A stretch of DNA of 64,000 bases from an uncultured bacterium (lineage in GTDB: Bacteria > Desulfobacterota > BSN033 > UBA1163): positions 1 through 64,000 of the forward strand of contig CALLAL010000021.1 of the NCBI GenBank assembly GCA_938002255.1, written 5' to 3'. Each line of letters begins with the position of its first letter. The first letter of the stretch is position 1. The notes below the pieces were generated by a model. That model worked only from the letters and a program-made list of their open reading frames with translations, was not told where the DNA came from and searched no databases. The translations under genes and the position numbers were made by a program. Shown piece after piece: positions 45,225-56,900 of the stretch.

Positions 45225-46529
45225 ATGAAGCGCCAATTCAAGAAACACCTTTCAATCTTTTCTCTCATACTCTTGCTTACCACTCTGGTTGTTGTTCCGG
45301 AAACATTAAGCAAAACGGTCAAAAAGAAACCGACAACCCAGCCCACCCAAACGCAATCGTTTAAGAAACAGGTTGAACCGCTTCAAACTCCCCAAGGTCA
45401 ACCCGCCCCATCGAGTGTTCTTCAATGTGATGCGCAGTCGGCTGTACTCATGGATGGGTTGACAGGAGAGATTCTTTATGAACAGAATTCCAATTTGCAG
45501 ATCCCCCCTGCCAGTTTTGTCAAGCTACTCACGCTCTATCTCGCTTTGGATGCTATTCGCGCGGGGCAGTTAAAGATGGAAGATAGGGTGACGGTGAGTG
45601 AAAAGGCATGGAGGACGCAGGGATCAAAGATGTTCATTAAGGTAGGCGATAGGGTAAAAGTGGAAGACCTGATCAAAGGGATCGCCATTGCTTCTGGAAA
45701 CGATGCCTGTATTGCCCTTGCGGAACATCTCGCAGGCTCGGAAGAAGTCTTTGTCTCCAAGATGAATGAAAAGGCGAAGGCGATTGGGATGAAGAACTCC
45801 CAATTTAAAAATTCCCACGGGATGCCTGCAGAGGGGCAACTCACAACAGCTCTGGATATGGCCATTCTGTCAAAGCGTTATATCGAAGATCATCCAGAGG
45901 CTTTGGCGATTCATTCAACGACCGAATTCGAATTTAACGGAATCCGGCAGGGAAATCGGAATGTCCTTTTGCAAAAGAATATTGGTGTGGATGGCCTGAA
46001 GACAGGTCATATTGAAGAATCCGGTTACCATCTTGTCGCGACGGCAAAACGAAACGGTCAGAGGATGATCGCTGTCGTGATGGGATGTGATAAGGTAAAG
46101 AAAAGAGCCCCGGAAGCCCAGAAATTGCTTGAATATGGGTTTAAAAATTTTTCAACGGTTGAGGCGGTCAAAAAGGGAGCTTCTTTTGGGCCTGTCAAAG
46201 TTAAACGAGGGAAGTTAAACCAGGTCGGGTTGATCGCCTCGGAGAACTGTTTTGTCACTACTCCCAGAGGAAAAGAGCATCTGGCCACAGCCGTTCCTCA
46301 ACTCCCCGAGGTTGTGACCGCTCCTATCCAGAAGGGACAGGTTCTGGCAAAGGTTCTCGTTCAGAAAGAAGGAAAAACAATCCAAGAAGTGAATCTCCAT
46401 GCCTCCTCTGATGTTGAGAAGAGTTTGATTCCTCCCTGGCCCTATCTTCTGGGAGGGATTTTAGGGTTGACTTTGCTGTGTGCCATCGGGCTCTTCTTTT
46501 TTCGTAAGCCACCGCGAAAGAAACTTTAA
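45225..46529 (+). CDS. D-alanyl-D-alanine carboxypeptidase (PBP5 type)
   Basis: Envelope enzyme of 434 residues that trims the last D-alanine of peptidoglycan stems. A signal peptide or anchor lies at the N terminus (HLSIFSLILLLTTLVVV). The active site is complete: S97 and K100 in ASFVKLL, SGN in IASGNDAC, and KTG in GLKTGHIEESG. A basic linker and a membrane helix (LLGGILGLTLLCAIGLFFF) end the protein, in place of the amphipathic helix of PBP5. The ATG has CGGAGGAACG upstream. Confidence 0.92.
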   Translation: MKRQFKKHLSIFSLILLLTTLVVVPETLSKTVKKKPTTQPTQTQSFKKQVEPLQTPQGQPAPSSVLQCDAQSAVLMDGLTGEILYEQNSNLQIPPASFVKLLTLYLALDAIRAGQLKMEDRVTVSEKAWRTQGSKMFIKVGDRVKVEDLIKGIAIASGNDACIALAEHLAGSEEVFVSKMNEKAKAIGMKNSQFKNSHGMPAEGQLTTALDMAILSKRYIEDHPEALAIHSTTEFEFNGIRQGNRNVLLQKNIGVDGLKTGHIEESGYHLVATAKRNGQRMIAVVMGCDKVKKRAPEAQKLLEYGFKNFSTVEAVKKGASFGPVKVKRGKLNQVGLIASENCFVTTPRGKEHLATAVPQLPEVVTAPIQKGQVLAKVLVQKEGKTIQEVNLHASSDVEKSLIPPWPYLLGGILGLTLLCAIGLFFFRKPPRKKL

Positions 46530-46691
46530 AACATAGACCCAAATTACATTTTCAAAAAACTGATTCCAAGCTAAAAGCGTCAATTCCTAAATAATGATCC
46601 CTTAGCCACAGGGCCTCGTAATTTTTTAATATTTCTTGACATGTTCCAGTCGAATCGTCATGGGAACGTTTGAGGAATAAGAAGGCGTTTC

Positions 46692-47663
46692 TTATCTCCA
46701 TAAGCTTTTGAAATATTCAGCAAGATGGGGTTTAAAATCAAGGACTCTTTTTTTAAAATTTATATCTCGAACGTTTACCGACCATCGATTCCAGTCCTCC
46801 TGATTGGGGTCCATCCCAAGGAGCTCCATTTCCCAGAGCGTATGGAGGGTGTATGAAATGGGATCTTCCAGGCTCTCTCCGATATCCCCCACACAACACA
46901 TCCGAGTTCCCTGATAACGCTGGTAGGCTTTTTCAAAAAATCTTTTTGTTGTGATGGATCTTGGATTGGTGACTGGGAGATCGGTCAGGGGAAGATTAGG
47001 AAGATTTCCCTCTTTTGAGACTTCAAAGATGCATTGGGAGAAGACAGGGATCAACTCCACCTTCTTGCTCAAACATTCCTGATAGATCCGCTGAATGCCT
47101 TCCAGGCTTCCGCAGGCTGTAAAGAGATAGACCTGTTTGGGGAGATGATGTAAAAAAGCATTCCTCAAGAAGAACGCAATCGTTGAACCCGATGCAATGG
47201 CTGTGTCAGGGATGAGCCAGGTCTCTCCCTGGTATTCTCCAATGAAGTTTTGTGCTTTGATGTCCCAGTCCACTCCTTTCGCGTTTAGGATTCGCTGGAG
47301 TTTGATAAATCCGGTGGGCAATAAAACTCGATCATAAGGAGGAGCACTTCCAAAGGCCTGCTGGAGGTCAAAAGGATAGGCTCCCCTTAGGATAAGATAT
47401 TGGGCGCACTGTTTCGTTTTAAGTTGTTCAAAAAAGAGTTCAACAAACAAGGCCGCAAGGTAACGAATCATATTAAATTTGGGTCTTCCGCAGATTTCTC
47501 TTCCCAAGAGAAAGGATTCTCCTATCCGGCTTTCAACCACATAGATGAGCGGTGGAAAACTTGGGTTGTCATGGAGGTTTCTTATTTCCCATGCGCGACC
47601 ACTTCCGATGGGCGTGATGGCATAAGGGGTTCCTATATCTTCCAGAAAGATTCGTTTGGACAT
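46692..47663 (-). CDS. Uncharacterised protein with phosphoribosyltransferase-like motif
   Basis: Protein of 323 residues from the ATG at 47663, six bases behind AGGAG; a TTG at 47678 overlaps that site. The segment LIPDTAIASGSTIAFFL resembles the PRPP-binding loop of phosphoribosyltransferases (DD-x-x-x-TG-x-T), with Ala-Ser in place of Thr-Gly. A glycine-rich FTACGSLEGIQRIYQ strand follows. It is not a named family that I recognise. It precedes the dehydratase region and follows the lone ABC binding protein, with 25 bases between. Confidence 0.5.
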   Translation of the reverse strand: MSKRIFLEDIGTPYAITPIGSGRAWEIRNLHDNPSFPPLIYVVESRIGESFLLGREICGRPKFNMIRYLAALFVELFFEQLKTKQCAQYLILRGAYPFDLQQAFGSAPPYDRVLLPTGFIKLQRILNAKGVDWDIKAQNFIGEYQGETWLIPDTAIASGSTIAFFLRNAFLHHLPKQVYLFTACGSLEGIQRIYQECLSKKVELIPVFSQCIFEVSKEGNLPNLPLTDLPVTNPRSITTKRFFEKAYQRYQGTRMCCVGDIGESLEDPISYTLHTLWEMELLGMDPNQEDWNRWSVNVRDINFKKRVLDFKPHLAEYFKSLWR

Positions 47664-47688
47664 ATCGATCTCCTGCAATCATCCTTCT

Positions 47689-48660
47689 TTATTTCGGCAT
47701 AACACCACTTGGAAACTTCTCCGTGTAAACCCTCTTCACATCAGGCATCTTCTCCAGGAGTCCTGCTTTAAACATGTCTTTCGCCACATTCTCCCATTTC
47801 TTGGGGTTGATATATCCCAAGCCATATTTCTTTGTATCGGCTGTGATCATGAGCGCTTTCATCGGGGCGACAGCATCCATCTCATGGGCGAAGTCGAGGC
47901 CCTCGTTAATCTTCTTTAAAATTTCAAAGGTTTCTTTAGGATTTTCAAAAGCCCAGAGGAATCCTTTATACCTTCCGGTTACGATGGCTTGGACGACTTC
48001 TGGATATTTTTTAATGATCTCTTCGGTGGTAAAGAGAACATTGTCCATCCAATCGATTCCCAGATCTTTATAATCGGTTGTGTAGAAGGTTTTTCCCATC
48101 TTTTTTGTCTCGCGCTGAGCGGTGATCAGTTCATTGTAAGTCATGGCAGAAGCGAGAGACCAGGTCCCCATCAACCAGGGCTTGATGTCTCCACCCTGAT
48201 TCTGGATGGTAAACTGTTTCTCCCAGCCTTTTCCCACAGCACACTTTGCTTTTGCATCATAACCCATCCAAATTCCGAAATCTCCCTTGATGTCCTTCGC
48301 AGATTTGATGGGGGTCCAGCTGATGATTCTCATGGCACTGGTTTGAAAATCGACACTCACCGCCACGAGATCAATTCCCTCCTTCTCTCGAGCACGGATG
48401 ATATTTTCAGGGTAGTCATTTCCAAAGGCAATGTAGCCTGCCCTGACTGCGGCACCTACCTTTTGGATCGGTGAAATTCCCGGACCTCCTTGAACTTCCT
48501 TGACCTTTACCTTCCCGTAAAATCCCTTGTCCACAGCCACCCAACCGCCTGCAGACTCCATATGAATTAACCATGCCTCTTGGACTATTGCCTCCTGTGC
48601 TGCTGCCAACCATGGGAGAAGAATAATGATCAGGACCATAGGGAATCCAAACCGTTTCAT
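47689..48660 (-). CDS. ABC transporter substrate-binding protein (NMT1/SsuA-like)
   Basis: Exported protein of 323 residues with a clear signal peptide (FPMVLIIILLPWLAAAQ). The fold follows the type II binding proteins: an N-terminal strand with ESAGGWVAVDKGFYGKVKV, GYIAFGNDYPENII, and a C-terminal VVQAIVTGRYKGFLWAFENP segment as in nitrate, sulfonate and thiamine-precursor carriers. No permease or ATPase gene is near, so it is an orphan or works with genes outside this window. The ligand is unknown. Confidence 0.75.
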   Translation of the reverse strand: MKRFGFPMVLIIILLPWLAAAQEAIVQEAWLIHMESAGGWVAVDKGFYGKVKVKEVQGGPGISPIQKVGAAVRAGYIAFGNDYPENIIRAREKEGIDLVAVSVDFQTSAMRIISWTPIKSAKDIKGDFGIWMGYDAKAKCAVGKGWEKQFTIQNQGGDIKPWLMGTWSLASAMTYNELITAQRETKKMGKTFYTTDYKDLGIDWMDNVLFTTEEIIKKYPEVVQAIVTGRYKGFLWAFENPKETFEILKKINEGLDFAHEMDAVAPMKALMITADTKKYGLGYINPKKWENVAKDMFKAGLLEKMPDVKRVYTEKFPSGVMPK

Positions 48661-48767
48661 TTTTTCCTCCTTTTCTCAATTTTGGGAATGAGGCGATCAG
48701 GCTAACCATCTGTGACGCCTTCAGATGATCTAAAGAAAGGTTTCGGATTAAGCCATCCTATTCTCAT

Positions 48768-51700
48768 CTATGAAATCCCTAAGATGTTCTGGTGATATTC
48801 CTGGAGCGATTGAACGGACATCCCTTTTTTGAGAAGGGATTCAATTCCATTGACCACTGCTTCAGCACCAGAGAGGGTGGTGATAATGGGGATGTTGTGG
48901 GCCACGGCCTGACTTCGGATTGCCACCTCATCCTTTTTGGGTTTTTTACCACTCGGAGTGTTGATGACGAGCTGGATTTCACCGTTTTTCATTCGGTCCA
49001 CAATATCTGGTCTTCCTTCTCCTACTTTAAATATGGTCTGCACTGCAATCCCGTTGTTTGATAATACTTTGGCTGTCCCCCTTGTGGCTACCAGTTCAAA
49101 ACCAAGGTCAACCAACTTTTTGGCAACAAAAACAATAGATCGTTTATCTTTGTTCATCACGCTGATGAAGACTCTGCCGGTTAAGGGGATCAAGGTACCT
49201 GCCGAGATTTGAGACTTGGCAAAAGCCACCCCAAAGTCTGTGTCAATCCCCATGACCTCTCCAGTTGATTTCATCTCAGGACCTAAAACCGTATCCACTC
49301 CATAAAAGCGTTTGAAAGGGAAGACCGACTCTTTCACAGCGATGTGATGAATCTCAATTTCTCTTTCGATGCCGAGTTCTTGGAGTGTTTTACCCACCAT
49401 CACCTTCGCTGCCACCTTAGCCCAGGGTATTCCAGTGGCTTTGCTGATGAAGGGGATAGTCCTTGAAGCCCTGGGATTGACCTCAAGAATATAAATGATA
49501 TCATTTTTAATTGCATACTGAATGTTCATCAAACCCACGACCTGAAGTTCTTTGGCGAGAGCATAGGTCTTCTGCTTTAATTGTTCAATCAATTCGTCAC
49601 TCAGGGAGTATGGAGGGGTAACGCAGGCACTGTCGCCAGAGTGGATTCCGGCGGCTTCAATATGTTCCATGATCCCGGCGATGACGCAGATCGATCCATC
49701 TGAAACAGCATCCACATCAATCTCGATGGCGTCCTCAAGGAATTTATCGATCAGAATCGGGTGTGTGGAAGACGCTTCTACAGCTCGCTGGACAAATTGC
49801 TCGAGAGAGGCTTCATCATAGACGATCTCCATGGCTCTCCCACCCAGAACATAAGAAGGTCTCACGATCACCGGATAACCGATCTCTTCGGCGACCCTTC
49901 TCGCTTCTCCGAAGGACGTTGCTGTGCCATTTGGAGGTTGGATCAGACGGAGTTTATGAAGGAGAACCTGGAAACGTTTCCGGTCTTCAGCCCGGTCAAT
50001 ATTGTCAGGACTTGTCCCAATAATCTTAGCGCCAGCCTTCTCAAGAGGGACAGCCAGGTTAAGGGGGGTCTGTCCTCCGAATTGGACGATGATTCCATCG
50101 GGTTTCTCTGTTTCTACAATGTGCAAGACGTCCTCAAGGGTAAGGGGTTCGAAGTAGAGTTTATCTGAGATGTCATAGTCAGTGGAGACGGTCTCCGGGT
50201 TGGAGTTGACCATGATCGTTTCATAGCCAAGTTCCTTCAGTGCAAAAGAAGCATGGACACAGCAGTAATCAAACTCTACCCCCTGTCCAATCCGGTTGGG
50301 TCCTCCGCCGAGGATCATGATCTTCTTTTTTAATGAGACCTTTGCTTCGTTTTCTGTTTCATAAGTAGAATAATAGTAGGGGGTATAGGCTTCAAACTCA
50401 GCGCCACAGGTATCCACTAATTTATAAACAGGAGAAATGGATTTCTCTTTGCGTAGGGTTCGAATGGTATGCTCATCGACTCCAAGGAGATAGCCCAGCT
50501 GGACATCGGAAAATCCAAATTCCTTAGCCCTTCGAAGGAGTTGATCGGGGATACTGAGTTGATTCGCGGTACGGGTTCTCTGCCGGAGCTCGAGGTCTCT
50601 CATGGCTGATCCATAGGAACGAATTTCTGTTTCGAGGGTGACGATTTCCTGAATATTGGAGAGAAACCAAGGATCAATCCGTGTCAATCCATAAATCTCC
50701 TCCATCTTCATCCCGAGGAGAAAAGCATAGCGGAGATAGAAAAGCCTCTCAGCATTGGGGACCATCAATCGTTTTTTCACCTGTTCTATCATTTTTGAAT
50801 GATCGAAATCGGGATAGATTTCATCCCAGACAAGTTTATCCTTTCCATCTGCGCCCAACCCAAACCTTCCGATTTCAAGGGACCGGAGGGCTTTTTGAAG
50901 GGCCTCTTTAAAGGTTCTCCCAATCGCCATGGTTTCCCCAACCGATTTCATCATAACTGTAAGCGTTGGGTCTGCATCTGGGAACTTTTCGAAGGTAAAC
51001 CGAGGGATTTTAACAACACAATAGTCGATGGTGGGTTCAAAAGAGGCAGGTGTCTTTTTCGTAATATCATTGGGGATCTCATCGAGGGTATATCCCACAG
51101 CAAGTTTGGCTGCAATTTTGGCGATGGGAAATCCCGTCGCCTTTGAAGCCAAGGCAGAGGATCGGGATACCCTTGGGTTCATTTCAATGATTACCATTCG
51201 GCCATCTTCGGGTCGGACCGCAAACTGGATATTGGATCCCCCTGTTTCAACACCGATTTCGCGGATGACACGGATGGCGGCATTTCTCATCCGTTGGTAC
51301 TCTTTGTCCGTCAGAGTCTGGGCAGGAGCTACAGTGATACTGTCTCCGGTGTGAATCCCCATGGGGTCGACATTCTCAATGGAGCAGATGATGACCACAT
51401 TATCATTGAGATCTCTCATCACCTCAAGCTCATACTCCTTCCAACCCAGTACAGATTCCTCAATCAGAATCTCACCGATCATGCTCCATTCGAGCCCACG
51501 TGCTGCCATCTCTTCGAATTCCTGGATGTTATAAGCAATCCCACCTCCAGTTCCCCCCAATGTGAAACTGGGGCGAATGATCAGGGGAAAACCGATTTCC
51601 TTCGCCACCTCCAGGGCTTCAGACATCGAATAGGCTAATCCGCTTTTCGGAAGGTCGAGGCCGATTTTCTTCATGGACTCTTTAAAAAGGTTTCGATCTT

Positions 51701-52079
51701 CTCCTTTTTTGATTGCTTCGTATTTCGCCCCAATCATCTGAACGCCATATTTTTCGAGGACCCCTGATTCATAAAGGGCAACAGAAACATTGAGTCCAGT
51801 TTGACCCCCCAGGGTGGGGAGCAGGGCATCTGGCCTCTCTCGATCGATGATCTTCTCGACGATCTCTGGCGTAATGGGTTCCATATAGATTCGATCAGCC
51901 ATCTCAGGATCGGTCATAATGGTTGCTGGATTGGAGTTGACCAATACGACTTCAAAACCTTCCTCTTTTAAGGCTTTGCAGGCCTGGGTGCCTGAATAGT
52001 CAAACTCACAAGCCTGTCCGATCACAATGGGACCTGATCCGATGATGAGAATTTTTTTGATATCGGTTCGCTTGGGCAT
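48768..52079 (-). CDS. carB: Carbamoyl-phosphate synthase large subunit
   Basis: Cytoplasmic enzyme of 1103 residues, slightly longer than the E. coli protein (1073). Two ATP-grasp halves are visible; the first shows [17 protein letters not shown] and the second [18 protein letters not shown]-terminal MGS-like allosteric domain starts near [12 protein letters not shown]. It makes carbamoyl phosphate for pyrimidines and arginine, using ammonia channelled from CarA. It starts five bases after carA. Confidence 0.98.
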   Translation of the reverse strand: MPKRTDIKKILIIGSGPIVIGQACEFDYSGTQACKALKEEGFEVVLVNSNPATIMTDPEMADRIYMEPITPEIVEKIIDRERPDALLPTLGGQTGLNVSVALYESGVLEKYGVQMIGAKYEAIKKGEDRNLFKESMKKIGLDLPKSGLAYSMSEALEVAKEIGFPLIIRPSFTLGGTGGGIAYNIQEFEEMAARGLEWSMIGEILIEESVLGWKEYELEVMRDLNDNVVIICSIENVDPMGIHTGDSITVAPAQTLTDKEYQRMRNAAIRVIREIGVETGGSNIQFAVRPEDGRMVIIEMNPRVSRSSALASKATGFPIAKIAAKLAVGYTLDEIPNDITKKTPASFEPTIDYCVVKIPRFTFEKFPDADPTLTVMMKSVGETMAIGRTFKEALQKALRSLEIGRFGLGADGKDKLVWDEIYPDFDHSKMIEQVKKRLMVPNAERLFYLRYAFLLGMKMEEIYGLTRIDPWFLSNIQEIVTLETEIRSYGSAMRDLELRQRTRTANQLSIPDQLLRRAKEFGFSDVQLGYLLGVDEHTIRTLRKEKSISPVYKLVDTCGAEFEAYTPYYYSTYETENEAKVSLKKKIMILGGGPNRIGQGVEFDYCCVHASFALKELGYETIMVNSNPETVSTDYDISDKLYFEPLTLEDVLHIVETEKPDGIIVQFGGQTPLNLAVPLEKAGAKIIGTSPDNIDRAEDRKRFQVLLHKLRLIQPPNGTATSFGEARRVAEEIGYPVIVRPSYVLGGRAMEIVYDEASLEQFVQRAVEASSTHPILIDKFLEDAIEIDVDAVSDGSICVIAGIMEHIEAAGIHSGDSACVTPPYSLSDELIEQLKQKTYALAKELQVVGLMNIQYAIKNDIIYILEVNPRASRTIPFISKATGIPWAKVAAKVMVGKTLQELGIEREIEIHHIAVKESVFPFKRFYGVDTVLGPEMKSTGEVMGIDTDFGVAFAKSQISAGTLIPLTGRVFISVMNKDKRSIVFVAKKLVDLGFELVATRGTAKVLSNNGIAVQTIFKVGEGRPDIVDRMKNGEIQLVINTPSGKKPKKDEVAIRSQAVAHNIPIITTLSGAEAVVNGIESLLKKGMSVQSLQEYHQNILGIS

Positions 52080-52084
52080 AACGG

Positions 52085-53227
52085 CTATTCTTTAAAGCGC
52101 TCCATCATCTTCACAAATTCACCGAACAAATCCTGGGTATCCTGGGGACCGGGTGAGGCCTCCGGATGGTACTGCACGGAAAAGAGAGGTAGTTTTCGAT
52201 GCCTCATTCCCTCAAGAGTCCGGTCATTGAGGTTGATCTGCGTCAGCTCGACCTCATCCAGATTCAGTGTGCCGGGATCTACAGCAAATCCATGATTCTG
52301 AGAAGTGATGAAGACCTTTCCTGTCCTCCTATCTTTGACGGGCTGGTTTGCTCCTCGATGACCGAATTTCAGTTTAAAGGTCTTTCCCCCCAGCGCAAGG
52401 CCCAGAAGCTGATGGCCAAGGCAGATGCCAAAGATTGGTTTCTTTCCAATTAATTTACGGGCGGTTTCAATGGCATAGGGAACGCCCTCTGGATCTCCAG
52501 GGCCATTGGACAGAAGGATACCGTCTGGATTAAAGGCAAGGACTGATTCGGCTGAGGTTGAGGCAGGAAAAACCGTTACCTCGCAGCCCCAATCCCTGAG
52601 CGAACGAAGGATATTGTATTTGACTCCGAAATCGACGACGACCACTCTGGGTTTAGAGGAAGAAACGGACCTTGGGAAATGCTGGGTTAAAAATTGGGTA
52701 TCATTCGCTTCGGACCATCGATAGGGTTTTTCACAAGTGACTTCCTTGACGAGGTCCCTTCCGATCAGGCCAGGGGAGGACCTGGCTTTTTCAACGAGGC
52801 GATCCCGATTAAAGTCTTCTGTTGAAAGAATGGCTTTCATGGCCCCTTTTTCACGGATATGTTTTGTAAGGGCCCTGGTGTCCATTCCTTCGACTCCCAT
52901 AATGCGATGCTCGATCAGGTAGTCAGAGAGGGACCCATCCGCACGCCAGTTGCTGAATCGAGAACAATTCTCTTTCATGACAAAGCCCTCCACCTTCGGA
53001 TTTTGAGATTCAATGTCCACTGCATTGATCCCATAATTTCCGATGAGAGGGTAAGTCATGATGACGATTTGCCCCTTATAGGAAGGGTCCGTCAGGATTT
53101 CTTGATAGCCTGTCATACTCGTATTGAAAACGAGTTCACCTGTTTTCTCTCCAGGAAACCCGAAGGAGGTTCCTTCGTAAATGGTCCCGTCCTCAAGAGC
53201 AAGGATGGCTTTGTGAATGGTCTTCAT
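52085..53227 (-). CDS. carA: Carbamoyl-phosphate synthase small subunit
   Basis: Class I glutamine amidotransferase of 380 residues. The N-terminal part reads [16 protein letters not shown]. The active site shows the nucleophile elbow [12 protein letters not shown] and the His/Glu pair in [13 protein letters not shown]. It supplies ammonia to CarB. A terminator-like hairpin and a small leader frame lie right before its start codon, so it may be regulated by attenuation. Glutamine for it could come from the glnA gene upstream. Confidence 0.97.
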   Translation of the reverse strand: MKTIHKAILALEDGTIYEGTSFGFPGEKTGELVFNTSMTGYQEILTDPSYKGQIVIMTYPLIGNYGINAVDIESQNPKVEGFVMKENCSRFSNWRADGSLSDYLIEHRIMGVEGMDTRALTKHIREKGAMKAILSTEDFNRDRLVEKARSSPGLIGRDLVKEVTCEKPYRWSEANDTQFLTQHFPRSVSSSKPRVVVVDFGVKYNILRSLRDWGCEVTVFPASTSAESVLAFNPDGILLSNGPGDPEGVPYAIETARKLIGKKPIFGICLGHQLLGLALGGKTFKLKFGHRGANQPVKDRRTGKVFITSQNHGFAVDPGTLNLDEVELTQINLNDRTLEGMRHRKLPLFSVQYHPEASPGPQDTQDLFGEFVKMMERFKE

Positions 53228-53242
53228 AGAAATCTTGCTCCC

Positions 53243-53302
53243 TCATAAAAAAAGACCCCCGATCCCTATCTGAAGAAAGGGATCGAGGGTCTTTTTCTTC
53301 AT
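53243..53302 (-). promoter_or_regulatory. carAB leader: small leader frame running through a terminator hairpin
   Basis: On the minus strand GACCCTCGATCCC (53291-53279, read in that direction) pairs with the copy at 53266-53254 with one mismatch, and seven T follow (53253-53247). The run ends 19 bases before the carA start codon. An ATG at 53302 opens a 19-codon frame (MKKKTLDPFLQIGIGGLFL) that crosses the hairpin and stops at 53243. A U-rich run (53336-53331) lies upstream of it. A TTGACA at 53373-53368 may be the -35 of the carAB promoter; the -10 is weak. There is no room for a promoter between hairpin and carA. Confidence 0.6.
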
Positions 53303-53390
53303 TCATACCCGTTTAATCATCATTCCATCTAAAAAATTATTTTCTGATTAACACGTCCGATAGGAGTTGTCAAATGTGTATCAACCCCTA

Positions 53391-53678
53391 TTAAGCATGA
53401 ACATAAACCTTTGTTCGGGTAGGACGTGCCATCAGTTTTTCGATCTTTGCCTGAATCTTCTTCCGCTCAGGGTTTTTCTCCCAAGCCTTCCAGTCATCTA
53501 CCGTCTGCCAAGTGGTGATGACAATATAATTATAATGATCGTCCAATGAGCGGAGGGTTTCCCCTGAGATATACCCCTTTGAGGGGACTGCCTTGAGCCT
53601 CAACTCTCTGAGCAATTTTGCAAACTCCGCTTCCTTTCCTTTCTTGACTTTCCGATCGATAATAATCCTGACTGCCAT
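53391..53678 (-). CDS. Antibiotic biosynthesis monooxygenase (ABM) domain protein
   Basis: Protein of 95 residues of the ABM dimeric beta-barrel fold. It starts AVRIIIDRKVKKGKEAEFAKLL, continues with YNYIVITTWQTVDDWKAWEKN and ends with TKVYVHA, the usual three strands. Such proteins act as small oxygenases or heme/quinol-linked enzymes; no ligand can be named. It lies between the fusion protein and carA on the same strand. Confidence 0.82.
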   Translation of the reverse strand: MAVRIIIDRKVKKGKEAEFAKLLRELRLKAVPSKGYISGETLRSLDDHYNYIVITTWQTVDDWKAWEKNPERKKIQAKIEKLMARPTRTKVYVHA

Positions 53679-53964
53679 AACCGCTCACCTCCTTTTTTCT
53701 TTCATCCTACCAATTCTTTCATCTTATTTCAAGTGGAAAGTGAACGGAATGTATCTTACCGGTCCATCTCAAGATTGGCTTTTGAAAATTATATGACCAT
53801 AAGACCTAAGAACCATGTCATCCTATGTCCTCATCAAAAGGGCAGGGGATAGGGCATCCATGCCCTCGGGAAACATTCTCTTCTTCGAGATGTCCTCGAT
53901 TCTTTTCCCCGGGGATGTGTCCGCCGATGCCAAATCTATATCCCCCGCCCATATTTTTTGTTTA

Positions 53965-56900
53965 TTAATGGTATCCCTCCAGTTCTCCTTTTGGAAGAAT
54001 CCATTTAAAATCCTCTGTCTTCATGGCCTTTAATTCTCCATGGATGGGAAGGGTGAGATGTCCGTTTTCCCGGGAGATACCAAGACCAAAAACCTTCTCC
54101 AGGGCCATCAAACGATTCATCACCTCCTCCCATTTGGAGGCGTCCATAGGTTTGGTTATACATCCCTTATACTGTACCTCGCTTAACATCCCTCGAGGAT
54201 CATAGAAGATGACCTCACCAGAAGAAGCACCTGCAAGGAGCTTGGCACCCCGATAAGGTGTTTCCATCAGACGGAGGTTTCCGTTATAATCCCGACAGAG
54301 ACCGAGCATGAGGATGGAACCTCCCATCAAAGCTTGACAGAGGTGTTCATGGGCGGTACCGACAATATTGACCTCTAACCCCGGTCCCCGTGGGTCACTG
54401 ACCGCACAGACCCAACCCCGGTCAACGACATTTCCAAGGATATTGAATTTCCCTCCCTTTGCAGAATATCCCGTCACTTTTCCCGCATCGCCATGGATGT
54501 CAAGTGTTCCAGAGTGCATCACCATTCCAGTGAAATTCTGGGCGTGTCCATGGACGCGGACATGGGTGCCCATATTGAAGGCTCCACAATACTCTCCCGG
54601 ACTTCCAAAGATGTCTAAAAGTGTACCTGAGGTGTCCCCGATTCCCATCCCCATCCCAATGCCTCGCTGTCCCTCCGTACGATAAACGATGAACCTGCGC
54701 CATCCCATATGATGAGCGTGGTCGAGAAATGGACTGAGGACCCGAGACGAATCAGTTCCCTCAGGACGGAACCCTCTTGCATCAACCACCAGCACCTGAT
54801 CAAACGTTTCGGGTCGTTTCAGATTTTCAGCTTCAGGTTGAGTAACTCGAATCATCCCGTCCGGGTGATTCAACTGATCAAGGAAAGAATCAATCTGCTG
54901 AGAAACAAGATGGATCAGAGTCCCCCTGTCCTTTTTGCCTGTGTTCCAACCGGGTAGATGATCATGGATTTGCGTTAACTCCTCGAAAGCCTGTAAAGGT
55001 GGGAGGGCATTGGCGATCTCCTCCAAAACTTTTTTGAATTGATAAAAACTCCAGTGGGGAAGATGCTTAGAAACGTAATCTGAAGGAGGGGACTCTAAAT
55101 CCAGCCGTGCATTGTCCCCAGAGGGGGAAGGTTCTACAGAAGGGAATTCACCACGGGGAATCTCGATTCGTTTCCAAAACTTATCCCGAACCTCATAGCC
55201 AGTGATCTCTCCCTGCTCGTTGTAAAAAACCCTGCTCACCATACCCGGGTTTACAGTAAAGGTGAGGGGAGCTACCGTGTTTTTGATGAACCCCAGTCGA
55301 TAAAGTTCTTGAAGACCAGCATCACATCCCTGTTTCTCAGAACAGATAATACTAACAAAATTTTCTCCATCATCATAGAGCATCGCCACATTCGGTCTGA
55401 GCAGAGAGGGATCGATGATGTCCAGACGTTCAATGACTCTCTGATAGGGATCGATTCTCCCACAGAGGTATTGATAGGGACCATCTGGGGCACTTTCCAG
55501 TTCGATTTCCTGAATCCTCTCAAAACGCTCTCGGACTTCCTCAGGCAACTGACTCAGTGTCCAACCGGTTGTCGGAGAGAATGATTCCACCAGTCCATCA
55601 AAAGGATAACGGAGGTATTGACTTAACAGGTGGAGTTTGAGTGAGGCAACTGCGGTGTCCGTTTGAGCGAGAGGAGTCAGGTTAAACTGGGAAACCCGAT
55701 TGAGCATGGTACGGTAGTTGGTGGTCTCTCCGTTATGGGTGAGGGCCGTGTGAAGTTCCGCAAAAGGGTGGGAGTTAAGCTGATCCACGACCGAACCCGT
55801 AGCCAGCCTCCGGTGAATGATGTTCACGGGGGCGTCTGGAAGCTTCCAGGGGATGTGGGCCCCATCACTTTTCCAACAACCCGAATTTTTTCCACACGAG
55901 AGCACAGCGGCCTGCTTTTTCTTCCCTTCGACATAATTCTCTTGTGTGATCTTTCGGCTCAGTCGGTAGATATATTCGTCTTCGGCTTCCCGAAGAAAAT
56001 CTAAATCATGTTGATAATTCTCTGTGTTTAAATGGGAATAACGAATCAACCTGGGTGGCCAGATTGAATCGTTCAGGAGTTCTTCTTTGATAAAATGATG
56101 GAGTTCATCCTGACGGACCCGCACAAAGAAAAGGAAGAGATCTCCAGGGTCGTTTTCTCCAAATGAACGGAAGTCCTTTTCTTCACCCTCCCCATTGTTT
56201 AGGTAAGGGATTCGACATTTTTCGAGATTCCCATCAAACCCATCCACTTCGAGGCCGTGAAAATATCGTTCCATCACCCCTGCAAGAAGTTGAAGACGTA
56301 TGGTCAACGTCGTCTGCCTTGCCCTTCTGCGGATCTCTTCTGGGTCCATATCCGGTTCCCGGTGTGTGTAATCCTCTTCAATCTGGGTCTGTGAAATTCC
56401 TTTCATCAAAAGATGGAGGGCATAATGGTTCATTCGGTGGGGATAACATCCGCCCTTCCATATTCCGACGCCGTCCATTCCACGGTTGGCCATTCGATCA
56501 AGCATGAGATCCATCACATGGCTCGGAACGGGATGGTTCGAGACAATAGCCGCCACCCCGCAGTCTGAAGGAGGAGGAGAATCCATGAGGGGAGAAGTTA
56601 AGCAAGACCGGTCTTCACTCGTCCAATCTGGAAGGGAAGGAGGAAAGGCTGTTTTCTCCATCCGTCGTCGTCTTCTCTGTTGGACTCTTTCTTCTAAGAG
56701 GGGCCATTGGATGAGATCATAGCGGCCCCGAAGTTCCCGAATGTCGTTCATCTCGAGGGCGGCGATCGCCCGGATGGTTTGGGCCTGGAGGATGACGCGA
56801 AAGTTGATAATCTGCTGGGCATTAAGCTCAACATGCCTGAGCAACTGCATCTTGGGTTCAATCGTTGAGATACCGCTTCGACATCCTGATTCACAATTTC

